A program made the translations under genes and the position numbers. Below the pieces are notes generated by a model. The model was not told where the DNA came from. It did not search any database and saw nothing but the letters and a program-made list of their open reading frames with translations. Below, one piece after another: positions 1 to 12,249 of a DNA stretch of 64,000 nucleotides; within the stretch, counting starts at the first letter, position 1; the number at the start of each line of letters is the position of its first letter. The DNA comes from Tolypocladium sp. Sup5 PDA-1. Taxonomy: Eukaryota; Ascomycota; Sordariomycetes; Hypocreales; Ophiocordycipitaceae. Location: positions 1,426,001 to 1,490,000 of the forward strand of contig JPHH03000001.1 of assembly GCA_000750105.3 (NCBI GenBank), given 5' to 3'.

Positions 1-1095
1 CAACAAGCGGCGGACCAGGGCGCCGCCGCAAGGGGACGCGAAGTGGTAATCCGGGGGAGCTGAACTAGACGGACCTAGTACACGCGTGGTTCGGCTGGCT
101 GCTGATGTATATATATTCTCCCCCGTCCGGGGGGACAGCGTGTGATGAAAGCTCGGTATGTGTTTGTATGGATACCTTCAGCGGGGGGACGGCCAGGGCT
201 GGAAGCGGAGTAAATGGAACTGAACGGACGGGTGCCGTCTTGCTCTGCTGCTACTTGCTGGGCGTCTGCCCGTAGCTGCAACGGATATGCTGTGATTAAT
301 ACGCTGCCAAGATGGCTGGTTTGGGGACACTGGGTGTAACATCACGTATGAGGAATAATTATGTCTGGCCATCAATTCGTATTGTGCCATGTCCAACTAT
401 CACTACGTACATCCCCCTCGCGGCCCTTCCCCCAGTCCCAACCAGCTGTGCTCCTATCCCATCGAGTTTTCCTCCGCAAATCGCAGCACAAGCTCCCAAG
501 GCAGACCGCCGCAAGAAGTGGGAAAAAGTCCCAAGGATGCACAAGGAACGTAAACCTGGTTAATCATGTTTTGCCCCGATACCCCCCCCGGTCTGCCGAT
601 CCAGGTCCCCCAGGAGGGGAGACTGACAGACTCGCACAGTTTGCCGTCCCGTTGATTATGGTGTTTTTGGGTTTGCGCCCCTGTCTGGGGTGGTATAATC
701 AAATCCGTCCCCGTTTCGCCAGCCACCGCCTGTCTTGCAAAAAAAACAACAACCACCACCTCCCTCTAGGCTTTGAAATAAGATGTTGCCGGGGGGCAAG
801 CCCCTTCCGTATGTCGTGGCGAAAGTTTAAAGGCGTTGCGAATGAAAGACTGAGAAGTGAATTATAAAAAGCCTCGGCAGTTCAATAACGTCTCTCGTGG
901 GATCGGCCGTAGTCCAAATGCCAAAACAGCGGGCCCCTTCAAGACGACCAAACAAGAACCAAGAGAGAAGTAAAAGGGCGTGAAGACCGTGTCGAGAAAA
1001 TGCAAATCCGCCTGTCCGAGTAATCGTGTCACAGAGTCCGGGCGCGTAAAGTCGTGAGAATGAGAATCAAAGAAAAGTGAAAGAGGCGAGCGCGC
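1..1095. other. Non-coding stretch, 3' side of the poly-Q gene
   Basis: I see no convincing gene here. The open frames are short, overlap on both strands and show no domain, signal peptide or intron pattern. The right end is probably the 3' UTR and terminator region of the minus-strand poly-Q gene that ends at 1096. Confidence 0.5.
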
Positions 1096-1961
1096 CTAGG
1101 CCACGGGTGTTGCCTTGCGCTTCTCGACGCTCGTCAGCACAAGCCTCGAGGGCTTGCGGGTGCCGTCCGTCGCCTCCTGTGCCTTGGATGCTCGCAGAGC
1201 ACCGTTCTTGAACACTTCGGCAAAGGAGCTGTTGTCGCACTCGCCAGTCGAGACGCCGCCGCTGCTGCTAGTGCTGTCGACGCTGCCACGGGCCTTCTGT
1301 CGGGAGCTGGGCCGGTCGGAGCCGATAGCTCCCCAGCTGCCGCTGGCGGAAGTTCGCGAGCTGACGCACTCCAGCTCACCGACCAGACTGCCCGAGCCAC
1401 TACGCCCAGAGTCGGAGTCGTTGTCAGTGATGGGAGTCGACGATTCCTCGGCCGTCTCGGACACCGGGCTCATACTACCGGCCGAGCTGCTGGTCCCCTT
1501 GCGCCGCTCCAGGCCGGCTCGGACAAGGTTGTGCACAGCAGACCGTCTGGTCCGGGAGGCAAAGTTCTTGCTGCCCTCGTACTTGGCCGTCGGCTTCGCC
1601 TTCAGCTCATCCAGCGACGGGGGGCCTCGGGGCTGTCGGATCGGGTGCTCACCGGCGCGGGCCTGGCCCGGTCCGTAGCCTCCAGTCAAGGGCGTGAGCG
1701 GGAAGGACGCGGTCTTGGGACCGGCAGACTTGGGCACGTCACCGGCACCTCCGGCAGCGGCTAGAGCGCTGTTAACTGGTGCCAGCGACGACGACTTCTT
1801 GTGGCCACGACGGAACGCATTGGCCGAAGGCGGCGGCAGAGGAGTCACGTCCGAGGGCGAGTCGTAACGCTTGGGAGGCGAGTTGGTGCGGAACGACTGC
1901 TGGTTCTCGGGAGGTGGCGAAACCTGGACACGCGGGGTGCCCTGCTGTTGGTGCTGGTGAA

Positions 1962-1997
<36 letters not shown>

Positions 1998-2404
1998 AGC
2001 CGTTGAAGCCGGGCGACATTGGCTGCTGCTCGGCATACGGAGAGCTCATCTGGGCAGCGGCTGAGGAGTCGACGTAGTACTGGCCCGTGACGGGGCTGTA
2101 ATACACCTGCTGGCCCTGTCCCATGGCAGCCTGGACGCCGAGTTGCTGCTGCATGTTTCGCAGTTGCTGCTGCTGCTCGTAGATTGCCAGCTGCTGCTGG
2201 GTGAGCTGCGGGTTGCTGAGGTTGAGCTGCTGGAATTGCTGGGCAGCGGCCTGCACGCTTCTAAGCTGCTGCTGGAGTCGCTGCTGCTGCTGGGCCAGGT
2301 ACATGTTGGTTGCGACGAGCTGGGCGTAGAGGTTCGGGTCCATGTGATCCTGGGACTGCTCGTCCATGGCAATCTCAGGCGGCGCGAGCACCTGGTCAAC
2401 AGTG

Positions 2405-2438
<34 letters not shown>

Positions 2439-2835
2439 TCATCATGCCTTGGTAGCTGCTCTGCTGGACGCCGTACTGGGGAAAGGCTGTCTTGGGGGCG
2501 TTGTACATGTTGTCCTGGCCGTAGCCCTGGTTGGCAGCCATGGTGTTCCTAGCGTACTGCTGCGCGGAGACTCCCGAAGACGAGGGACCAAACGAAGCCG
2601 CGGTGGCCGACTTGGGCGCCGTCCTGAGGCCCGCAAGGAGGTGAGATCGGCTCGTGCGAGGCGTGGGAACGCCGCCGTCCTTGACGTTGCTGTTGCCCTG
2701 CCTAATGGCATCGAACGAGAGGGGCTTGATGTTCTGGCCGCCGCGGCGCGAAGCCAGACCTCCTGAGGGCATGGCCAGCCCGTTAGGCGAAGCGAAATTG
2801 TGTGAAGACATCTGAGCGAGACTGCCTGCGTCCAT
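1096..2835 (-). CDS. Conserved-looking fungal glutamine-rich protein of unknown function
   Basis: A single-exon frame of 579 residues starting MDAGSLAQMSSH; a second Met lies at residue 9. The protein is low in predicted globular structure. It has two pure glutamine tracts of about ten residues (genomic about 2410-2440 and 1964-1994), many shorter QQ runs between them, and Ser/Pro-rich segments. Two stretches look constrained rather than repetitive: NIKPLSFDAIRQG near the N-terminus and FASRTRRSAVHNLVRAGLER in the C-terminal third, the latter predicted helical and basic. Codon use is strongly GC-biased like the neighbouring genes. I do not recognise a catalytic or DNA-binding domain. A scaffold or regulatory protein is plausible from composition only. 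The upstream DNA (2836 to about 4700) is long and purine-rich on the + strand, so pyrimidine-rich on the coding strand, suggesting a long promoter or 5' UTR. Confidence 0.8.
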
Positions 2836-3989
2836 AGCTCAGGAAGACCGACAGAAATTTGCTTGGGGGTGGGATTCGAGGTGGTGAAACCAGAAAGGTG
2901 AGTCTCGAAAAGGGTGGGTATTAAATGAAGGTGAGTCGAAGACCTCGATGCGATGATGCGATTAAGAAGGATAGATGAGATTCGTAGAATCAGGCGACCT
3001 AAGAATGCGTGGATGAATTCTGAACCAAGTCAACGGAGTGTCTCCGGAGCGCGATGGTCTGTCTGGCGTGGCGAATTGCGGACGTGCGTCGTCAGAACAG
3101 CCAACAAGAAGAAGAAACTGGCAGATCCAAGAAATCGTAGTATTTTGGACAGGAAAAGAAAATCCCTGGGGGGTTTGCAGTGCGGGACTGTGAGGAAAGA
3201 TTAAAATGGCGAGGATTTCTTGCAGGGCGAGAGGATCAAGACGTTGTGCCGTGATGGAGGCGAATGCCGTCGTGGTCGATCAAGGCGAGCAGCGACGAAC
3301 CACGACAGGAGACGACGAAGGCGAGACCAAGAGTGAGAGCGATTCTGAACGGGCAGTGGCGATGACGGCTGCTGAATCCAAGGGCCAGGGCAGGAAGTCA
3401 GTGACTCTTAAGCTGCGCTTCCCGGCACGAGTTGCTGAGTGCAGAGTGGCGATGGTTTGAACCTGCTCGATCGACGAGGATACCAATGACGGAGGCTTCC
3501 CAGGGGGATGCGGCTGACGATGGAGAGCAGAAGGCACAAGCGGATTCCACGCTGCTTCCTCTGGCTGTGATTCTCGTCACGAACAGCTTAACCGATGCGG
3601 ACCGTTCCGAAACTGCCGAATCTGGCTGCGAATGCCACTCTTCTGGACGCCCACGATGCGTCTTTTTTGTTGATTTTGCGGTGTATGTTGTACTCTCCCG
3701 AGTGTCCTTCTTCAACGGATTCCGGTTCGTTCGACGACGGGTTCGAATTAGAAAGGCTGACGCGGTAACGCTTGGTTGTGCAAGGAGTGGCCGAAAAAGT
3801 GTTGTAAAGTACAGTCGATCAAGGGCGATCGATATTCGATGTTGTGCCGAGTCCCATTCACCTGTGCCCCCTTGCTGTTTGTGCGATTTTCTCTTCTCTT
3901 TCTTCTTCCAACGTGGTTGCAGGCTCCGGTGGCAAAGCAGCGATGCACGCGCGACGACGACGACGACGAATGACTCGCGAACGAGGTTG

Positions 3990-4150
3990 ACAGAAGGAAG
4001 AGGAAAGAGGAGGAGAAGGGGAGGGGGGAAGGTAGAGAGAGGAAAGAGAGAGGAGGGCGGTGTGGTGGGTGTAAAGAGGAGGGTGGAGGAGAGCGAGCGA
4101 GCGGAAGAGAGGAAAAGGAAGAAAAAACTGGCCCGAGATGGGGATGGGAT
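3990..4150 (-). promoter_or_regulatory. Polypurine/polypyrimidine tract upstream of the poly-Q gene
   Basis: About 150 nt are almost purely G and A on the + strand, so CT-rich on the coding strand of the gene that starts at 2835. CT-rich blocks near transcription starts are common in filamentous fungal promoters, which fits a start site some 1.2 kb upstream of the ATG. The functional role is inference. Confidence 0.4.
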
Positions 4151-7100
4151 GGAGGAGATGATGGAGCGAGTCCACTGAGAGCGCCCAGCGAAGCGCGGCC
4201 ACGATGGGACGCCTGAGGGTCCCCTGGGGTCTGGGTGCTGGGACTGACTCCTGGGTCACTACGGACTAGACGGGGGGGTGCTGCTGTACTGTTTTTAGTG
4301 GGCTCAGCGGGCGTATGAGCGCGCTGCAACGGCCAGCGAGGCGCTGGGAGGCTGGACCTCGGGCTCGCCAGGCAGCCAATGGGAGCGCCGCGTCGGCTGG
4401 GAACAACGTCCCAGCGGCGGCCGCCGTCCAATGGGCGCGCGCTGCAGGGGGTGGCGGGGCGGGGAGGCCGCTGGCCTCGACGACAATCTGCCAGTCGAAA
4501 TGAAATGCCCTGAGCGCCCTCGTCCACTGAACGACGACCGGCTCCCCAATCACGGCGCTCACGGCGGCTCGCAGGATCCGTATCCTGTACCTCGCGCCCT
4601 GCAAGGCCCTCGGTGGCTGCCGAGGTACACGCGACCGCTGCCGTCCCATCTCCGTGTCTGCAGGTGGGCGAGTCGTCGCCTGCAGCCCCTGTGAGATGCA
4701 ACATCACATCACCTCGCTGAATCGCCCCCTAAATCGCCCCTGGAATGGAGCGCCGGAGCTCGCGACCTGTGAGAGGTGGCCGCTGGGCCAATCACGCGGC
4801 GGCCAGCCGCTCTCCTGCACCACCTGCGACAACGCATCACACACAGACCACGAACAACCAACGCCATGCATATGTTGCATAAAGCCGCGCATGCCTGCAC
4901 TGGGTTCGCTGGGTTATCGCACAATGCAAAACCTCATCTTGCCTGTCTGACGAGCCTGGGGAGTCTGGGCCTGGGGCCATGAGGCGCGAGGAACGTGAGG
5001 GACGCAATGCCCGGCGCAGGCCAGGAGGTGGCAGAGCACGCTGGCCATGCCATGCTCATTTGCGAGGCATGATGAGCCGTCAACCGCAAAGTCAACTTCG
5101 CCTGGGATACCGCAGGGGAGTCCGTTGGTGCTGATCATTGTACCCTTATTTAGCTATGTACAGCCCACAATGGATTCAGGGGCCACCGGAAGGCAACTGT
5201 ACTCTGGCTGGCCACAGCATCGTGAGAGTCACGAGGCTGCAGACACCTCGCGTGATGACGGTACCACGCGGTGAGTGGTGGGCTTTTACCAATAGTGCGC
5301 CCGCATGCAAACCCTGGGTGGAGGTCATCTCAGAACGCGTATCATGGCGAAACGAGCACGAGCGTGAAAGCCTCCAGTCTTGTGTCTCGCCAGAACCACG
5401 GCCATTCCGAAGCTCCTTGGTCATTGTCCCTCGCTTGCCATTGCATCGTCGGCTCTCCTGGAAACAACATGACTCCCATCAGTCGTTTTCGTCCCGAGGC
5501 TGACGCGAGCCTGGACCAGACACCGGAGAGAGAACTGCCTCCGTCTCTCTCCACGGCTGCATCCACCTGTTTCGTCCCAGCCCTGCTAGCGCCGTCCAAG
5601 CACCATCCTGGAACTGCCCCTGATGTCTCCCCTCCGCTTGGCACAGCCGTGTGTCTCGTGCCCGCCAGAGGATTGATTGGGCCTGTGGCTGCCCCCTTTT
5701 GGGCTCCTCGTCCTTTGACGGAACGCTGCTGGAATCTTGAAACATTTCTCGAGGCCGTGCGAGGGATGGGCGGCAAGCGGGAGGTGCGGGAGCGGGCCTC
5801 ACTGAGGGTCTCATTGGCGCAGCCTTGTCGATGAGCGTGCAGGTCGAGAGGCGTTTTGAGCCGTCCCGTCAGTTTGGCCGTCGGTGGTCACAGACTGCCC
5901 AGCCAGCCCGCTGGGATGGTGTTCACGATGTTCATCGCCATTCGCCTCGTTGCACAGCGTCCCCTCCTCCTGCGGCCGCTAGACATGCACGCCATGAGGA
6001 CCTTCATTTCCCTCCCGTCGATCTAGCCTCGCATTGGATGCGTGACAGAGATCCGGGCCGGCGGAGGCGGTTCCATGCGGCTAATCCTCGTGCTTGTGGG
6101 GTGGTCTGCAGTTGGGGGATGGGATGCTTTCGCTCTATTCCGTGCATTTGCTGGACTTTGCTGCGACGAGGTCTGTCCAGACTCCAGAGTCAGACTGTCG
6201 AGCTCCTGGATGCCGGCGCATTCATGGCGCGGCTGCGTGAGCCCTCCTGAAGTCTCTGGAAAGCCCGTCAGCATGCCCTGCCACCTCGCTGCAATCCTTC
6301 TTCAACTGACCACCAACAGAGGCTGGATGGATGCCGCGGCCAGGGGTCGCGTTTGCCGTCGCGTTTGCATGCTGGGCGCTTAACAGAGGATCCTCCTTGC
6401 CAATCAACGCGCCCTGCCACTACCTCAGGTGACCACCAACATGCGGGGCATCGCGGATATGGATCGTTGCCACGGCTGGCATCGTTGGCTGCGTGCGGCA
6501 AGTGTTTATACTCGTACACTTCGACGTGCATGCAAAGGCTGAGTGAGGGCTAGGCACTTCACGGCCCAACACAGCCACTGGGTTCCAGCTTGACGGACCA
6601 GATGAGGTTCTGCGGTATGAGCCTGGCCCTGGCATTGGCCGCGTTGACGGCTCGCCGCACTGCCACAGAGGCTGGACGAATAGGGTGAGCATTGAAGTCC
6701 ACAGGCACAGAGACAATGGGAGTCGGGCCTTGTGAGGGCGCACTCGGGGCAGACGAACGCAAGGAGAATGCAGACAATGGAGCATAGATGGTCACCCGTC
6801 AAGTCAAGTCGACTTGACATGTCGATGCTGGGCACTGCAGGCGATGCCGTTGCCAGATGCTCGGATCCCCATCTTGCTTTGGAAGCGACGTCACTTGAGT
6901 GGGAAGAAACGTGACCAGTCACGGGAGGTATCCCAATGCTGCAAGTCCGTGGCCGCACCTTCCATGTTCACCTTGGGCCTTTAGTGCCATCTCGATCAGC
7001 AGACTATGCGTGATTGTTAATCACAAAGTCTTTCGTTTGATAGAAGCGGTCATTAAGTGGTACTTTGGTCATTCTTTTGTTCTCTTTCAGAGGTTCCCGG

Positions 7101-8403
7101 CCCTGAGGATAGCTGGCGGATGAACGGTGTCTGATGAGCAGGTCAAGCCAGTTGCATGTGGTTACAGGACATCTCTCTCGCCTCTTGATACCAAGCTCAC
7201 GTTTATTTTGTTCATGCGATTCATGTTCATGTCACTCCATCTCTGGGCATGCTGGGGGTGTGGTGAAGTGACGGTGTGACTGAAGACCAGGTACCACCCT
7301 TGGACCTGCTGCTGCGCAAAGTGTAAATGCTTCGATGTAGGCTCCAGGGACTCGTCGTCTCTGTTCAAGTATGCATAGAAGTGAAGGAGGTTCTCTCCGA
7401 GTCTGGAATGTCTAAGCTATTCGCCAAGATGAACCCCTTCCGGGTGACTCATGACGGGGGCGGCAGCCGAGGTCTGTGGCCCCCAGGCGGTTCTTTGGAC
7501 CGGGAGTGAGATACGTTTGTATCTCTCTCTTGGAAAGATGATCTGAAGTCTGAATCGAATACTTGCGGAGCCTATGCGACATCTCTCTGCGTTTCCTCGA
7601 CGCCGAAGCTCCACCCATGCGCCGCCATCTACACAGCACAACTTCCCATCCACCTCGCCACAACGCCGCGCAACTCCCACAACCCCCACCGCCGTATCGA
7701 CATAGAGAGGGATTGCGACAGATGCGGAAGCGCCCGAAGGCAACGGGTCAGCTGCCCAGACAGCCATGCAAGCCTTCCATTCTGCGGGGAACTCGGCGAT
7801 GGGACACTCAGCCTCACTGCCGCTGCCCGAGGCTTCCGCGAGGAGTCATGTGTCGCGTACGCACCAGCTGGCCCATGTCATCGCCCAGATGGGCGGTAGG
7901 TCTTGCTGTTGGCCCTGCGTTGGCTCGATCAGCCGGCGTGTTTTGTTCCCCTCACATATGTGCATGTCGGTGGTATGCACGTCAGCTATGTTCTCCACCA
8001 ACTCGCCAGTATGCGGAGATGTTCGAGCAGCATGGTAGCGGGACGGTCTACCGGTGAGTGCTTTTGCGAGTTGTCTGGTTGGCTGGGGTTGGTGCTGTGT
8101 TGGGCCGAAGGAGCGAGGATATACATAGCCCGGTGGGTTGAGCATCACGCATGATGATGAAAGAACGTTACAACCAGACAACGTAAGTTAAGGTACGCAG
8201 ACTCATACTTAGACGTAATGCTGGCGGGTACGCTACTGTGTCGATCATGCGTGCCCTCGGATATCGCTCCAGATGCTCCAGATGCTCCCGCCGCACAGCC
8301 CGCCGGCCCCCTCCCATGTTACTCCAGTTTCACGAGAAGCCTTCACAACTCCGGCCCCGTACTCCGTAATTCTGTTCAGCTCGGGTATCTGTAATGAACC
8401 ACG

Positions 8404-8449
8404 GTTCGTTCGTTCGTTCGTTCGTTCGTTCGTTCGTTCGTTCGTTCGT
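8404..8449. repeat. Tetranucleotide microsatellite (GTTC)n
   Basis: About eleven uninterrupted copies of GTTC run without a variant. They lie in the gene-poor interval, not inside a supported coding frame. Confidence 0.95.
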
Positions 8450-9768
8450 CACGCCCGGTCCATTTCCCCGATTCCCCGGCAGGGCTGAATCCCTACCCGT
8501 CAGTACGAGTAAACCGCCATCACAACCCCCTAGTACGAATTACCGCATCCGCACGGCCACAAGACACACTCATCTCCCCTCCCAATGCGTCTCTCACGTC
8601 AGAACCCTATCCGACCAACCCCTCTCCTCCGTAACAACACGTCCCCCGTACCGTATCCCTCACACCCGCACTCCAAGCCCATCTATCTACTCCCCCCCCG
8701 CCCCAAGCACCTTGCTGGGTTGGCTGTACGTACCATCTACCGCGCGCGTTCTATTTGGGGCGCGGGCGCGTTGGGTGGTTGTCATCGCTGCGGGTCTTGT
8801 AAACGCCAAGTTTCAGCCCTAGGAGTGTCAGACTCGGGGACGGAATTGGCCGCGCTGGGGGCAGTGGGCTTTTTGTCGCTTTCGCGTGTTGAAACGGGGT
8901 GATGATGGCATCCCTGCTTGGAATGACGCTGAAGCGGCAAACGGCGTGGTGGTGTTGCAACTGCATGTACAAGTACGTGCGTCGCGCATCGTCGGTGTTG
9001 AAGACATCGTCAACTGCACCTAGTCCAAGTTCCAACGGTCTTCTACGACAACAGTGGACGCGTAGCAAGCACGGTTCCGTAAAGAGCAGCAGGTAGTTAG
9101 TTTACAGGTCCACCATGACAACAGTGCGATCAGCCAGTCGCTTTCGGGATATCGATGCGATCCCATCGTAATGCAAGAGCACAACGCAGCAGCCAACCTG
9201 GCAGATCGATGGCGTAGATCACCAGATCCTTGTGAGCTGCTCCTCTCCGTCTACAGGGCTGACAGGCTCCGTAACACTCGGTCTCCGAGAGTCCGAGGGT
9301 CCGCTCAAAGTACCCGGCAGAGTCGTCCATCCTGCTCACAGAAACGAGGCTCACAGAAACGACAAGTCACCCGGAGTGGCGGCAGAAGACATGGTCATGA
9401 TATGTCATTATGTTCGTAACCTGAGAATATATGCGCCGGAGATGTAAGCCGCACCAATCCGACTCTGACACAGACTCTTCATCTGTCCACATTGACAGGA
9501 ATATACGCACACCATCCAAGATGGTACAAACAAAAAGAAGTAGATATAGGGGACATGGAAAAATGAGACGTGAAAGAGAGCCCCAAGACAAAAAAGGAAA
9601 CACCAATGCCAAATCCTGTATGATATGAGAGGCCCCTCCGCCAAAGTGTCGTAGCGGGTTCACACAAGTCGTACATGCCTCCGACCTCACGCTTGCCACG
9701 CTTGCCTACTTGTCAAAACACGCTGCCGTTCTTGCCATGCATGCACACACACGTCTGCTCGACCGGCC

Positions 9769-10674
9769 TCATCGCATCTCCTCGGGCGTCACCGTCGCCC
9801 CGTAGAAGCCTCCCCCGTGCTCCCCTCCGGACGCGGCGCAAGCCAGACACACGCCGCCACCGTAGACGCGCGTGTGGCGAGTCCAGCCGGCGCCCTCGTC
9901 ATCCAGGGCCGAGATGATCTCGCCCTTGACGTCCACCTCCCCTCGCCCCTGAGCAAGGTCGTCGGCCCTCGAGGTGCCTGGCGGCGGCGGTGGGAGCAGC
10001 GGGCTCGTCGGCGGATACGAGCTTGGCGAAAAAGTCAAGTCGGCAGAGTCAGCCTCGGACAGCGACGAGTGCTGGGGCATGGGAATGCCGATTGGGAGGG
10101 TCCGGTGGTAGGAGCGGCGGCGCGGCGTGGATGGAGACGCGGCGCTCGTCTGCGCAAACGACGACGACGTCGAGCTCATGTAGTCGGGGTTCGGTTGGTG
10201 GATGAAGCTGTCCTGCCGGTGCGGCGGTACGCCCTCAATGGTGAATACGGCAGTGCTCAGCTCCGGGGGCGTCAGCGGCGGTGCAGGAGGCAGCCGCGAA
10301 ACGAAGGCGCCACTCCTCCAATTCGGATCAACCGTCAACTTGGTCCTGCTCCCCGCTTGCTTTCCCTCTGCGAAGCTCACAGCCTGGCCCTTCATGGTGC
10401 TGGTGATGCTTGCGCCGTCTCGCGACTTCTCTTCCATCGCCCACCGAGGGTCCCGAGCGTGCTGCTCTTGTAAGCCGGCGGCGGATTCTGTGCGACCGGC
10501 TGGGCCGAACCACCATACGTAGGCACGTCTCACACAGGACCGGGCGATGATGAAGAGGGCAAAGGCTGTCAGACAAGTTTGCAGCATCGTCCAGGCGGGC
10601 GGCTGCGCTCTCAAGTAGCCAGTGCTCGACGAGGTGGCACCGGCTCCTGTTAGTCCTCGATTGGTCGCCGGCAT
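9769..10674 (-). CDS. Single-pass membrane protein with conserved C-terminal GWTRHTRVYGGG motif, unknown function
   Basis: The frame is open from 10752, but the Met at 10674 (MPATNRGLTGAG) is preferred because the upstream residues have no character; this gives 301 residues. A hydrophobic helix of about 20 residues lies near residues 28-48 (WTMLQTCLTAFALFIIARSC), suggesting a signal anchor. A long disordered Ser/Pro region follows, including PLLPPPPPG. The last 40 residues contain GWTRHTRVYGGGVCLACAA and a GGFYGATV segment. I remember similar C-terminal motifs in uncharacterised fungal membrane proteins, but no function. No intron is needed. The gene stands alone between two gene-poor intervals. 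Confidence 0.75.
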   Translation of the reverse strand: MPATNRGLTGAGATSSSTGYLRAQPPAWTMLQTCLTAFALFIIARSCVRRAYVWWFGPAGRTESAAGLQEQHARDPRWAMEEKSRDGASITSTMKGQAVSFAEGKQAGSRTKLTVDPNWRSGAFVSRLPPAPPLTPPELSTAVFTIEGVPPHRQDSFIHQPNPDYMSSTSSSFAQTSAASPSTPRRRSYHRTLPIGIPMPQHSSLSEADSADLTFSPSSYPPTSPLLPPPPPGTSRADDLAQGRGEVDVKGEIISALDDEGAGWTRHTRVYGGGVCLACAASGGEHGGGFYGATVTPEEMR

Positions 10675-12231
10675 GGTTGTTGGTGGTGAGTGGTGACTGC
10701 TTGTGGAAACTCGGGTTGGCGTCGTCAGCCAGGGGTCCCTGACCAGTCGCACTACCTTCTGCGGTCAGACGGCGTCCTTGAGCTGCCCTACGGCCGTTGC
10801 GCCTGACGACAGAGCGAGAGCCCACTCCCAGAAGAGGCGATACCAGGCGCAGCGAGGGCGAGCTTGGCGATCCGCAGTCTTGACGTATCCCGCGACGCAG
10901 AATAGGTCCTGTCGCAGGAACGTTTGGCAGTCGTGGGCAGTGCCAAGTCGACGTCGAGGGGTTCCAGTAAGTTTTCTCAAGTACAGTAATCGTCGAGCCA
11001 GGAGGCGATGCTTCTAAGTCTTGTCCGTGGTCACCGAGATGAATGCTGCTCTTTTACTGCCTTGGCAATTCGGAGTGGCAAACAATTGCCCGAGTGTGGT
11101 TCGTAAGAGGAACAAGTTTTTGCCTTTATAAGAGGGAGAGAGAACCGTATGACTCGAGATTAGGCAGGGGCGGAAGGGACCAACTTAGACTCGACGGCAT
11201 CGAAACAAGAGCTGGGCGCCGAACCTTATATGAGACGAGCAGCGGCAACAAACAACAGCGGACGGCAAGAAACCTCCAAGCCCAGCAGACTAAGCTGTAG
11301 CTGAACCCACTTGGGAACCGCGTAAACATCAATGGGAGTCCAGCCCAGCCGTGGGCGGCACACACTCAGCTATACTGGTCAACGCTGGTTTTATTCAAGG
11401 GGAGATTTAGCTCCCTAGCTCCCTCGTGTTGAAGCGAGGCGAGGGTGGCAGGCTGGGTTGGTAGCCGCACCCCCAGCCGTTCCCGCACCGCCGCAGCGCA
11501 TGCCGGACGACGTACATGAGCGAATGCACGCAAACGCTGCGGCTATGTATGTGCGTCGCACGTATCAGGTATACATGGAAGTAGTCCGTACAGTAGAGCA
11601 TCGAAAACGGCTGGTGGAGCAAGACGTGGGCTGCCCAGCAATGAGAGGCACGCATCGATGCAGGGCACGCCCGCATCCCGGCTCGGGAGACGAGGAACCT
11701 GCAGCCAGGCTGGCGGCGAGCACACTAGTTGTCGCATGGCAGCTTCGCGGAAACGAGGTGTTCCGCGACCAATACCGATATGGCCACTGGCGGGACGACG
11801 GACGGGCCTTGCTGGACCGTATCGCGACCGTCCGGCGCTGGCTTCACCGCCGAAGGAAGTCGGTGGCGGACCCTTGTTTTCAGCGCCAGACGACGAAACG
11901 CCGCCTCTCGACCGACCGCTAATTCGAGCTGTTGGCCAGGCGCCCATTTGCTCGACACTATGGTGCTCTGGGTCAGGTCATAGCCGCAAGGCCCAGCCAG
12001 GCGCAACCAAATCCGGTGCTGCTAGTGACGCCGGGGTCGCCCGATGGCGGGAGTTTGCAACGGCGTTCCAGCTGAGGTGAGCCCTATCGAGACGCACCCC
12101 CCTTGTCTGGACTTGCTGGACTTGTGTGCCTGCAGCGTCGATTGGCCCAGCAGAAAGGCCCTGCGGACGATCCACTCGAGCGAGATGGCGTCCACCAACA
12201 AAGGCACGGCACTCGCGCAGAGCCTTCGCGG

Positions 12232-12249
12232 GTACGAAGTACTTCGTAC
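12232..12249. repeat. Perfect 18-bp palindrome GTACGAAGTACTTCGTAC
   Basis: The two 9-nt halves are exact reverse complements. The half-site GTACGAAGTA also occurs near 15470, 21790 and 25257, and related GTACGAGTA or TACTCCGTA words occur in many intergenic stretches of this window. Confidence 0.8.

Larger units (their letters stand above)
2836..9768. other. Gene-poor 6.9-kb interval; left part is promoter/5' UTR of the poly-Q gene
   Basis: No frame in this interval has a recognisable domain, an intron-interrupted continuation or a signal peptide. ORFs of 60-320 codons exist on both strands but overlap each other and read as Arg/Pro/Ser/Cys-rich translations of GC-rich non-coding DNA. The left 1-2 kb probably belongs to the minus-strand poly-Q gene. 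The rest contains only simple repeats, listed separately. A lncRNA or a gene of many tiny exons cannot be excluded by reading. Confidence 0.45.

Noticed and set aside
3748..4707. 319-codon minus-strand frame
   Set aside because: Built on a polypurine tract and GC-rich promoter DNA; Pro/Ser/Arg-rich with no domain.
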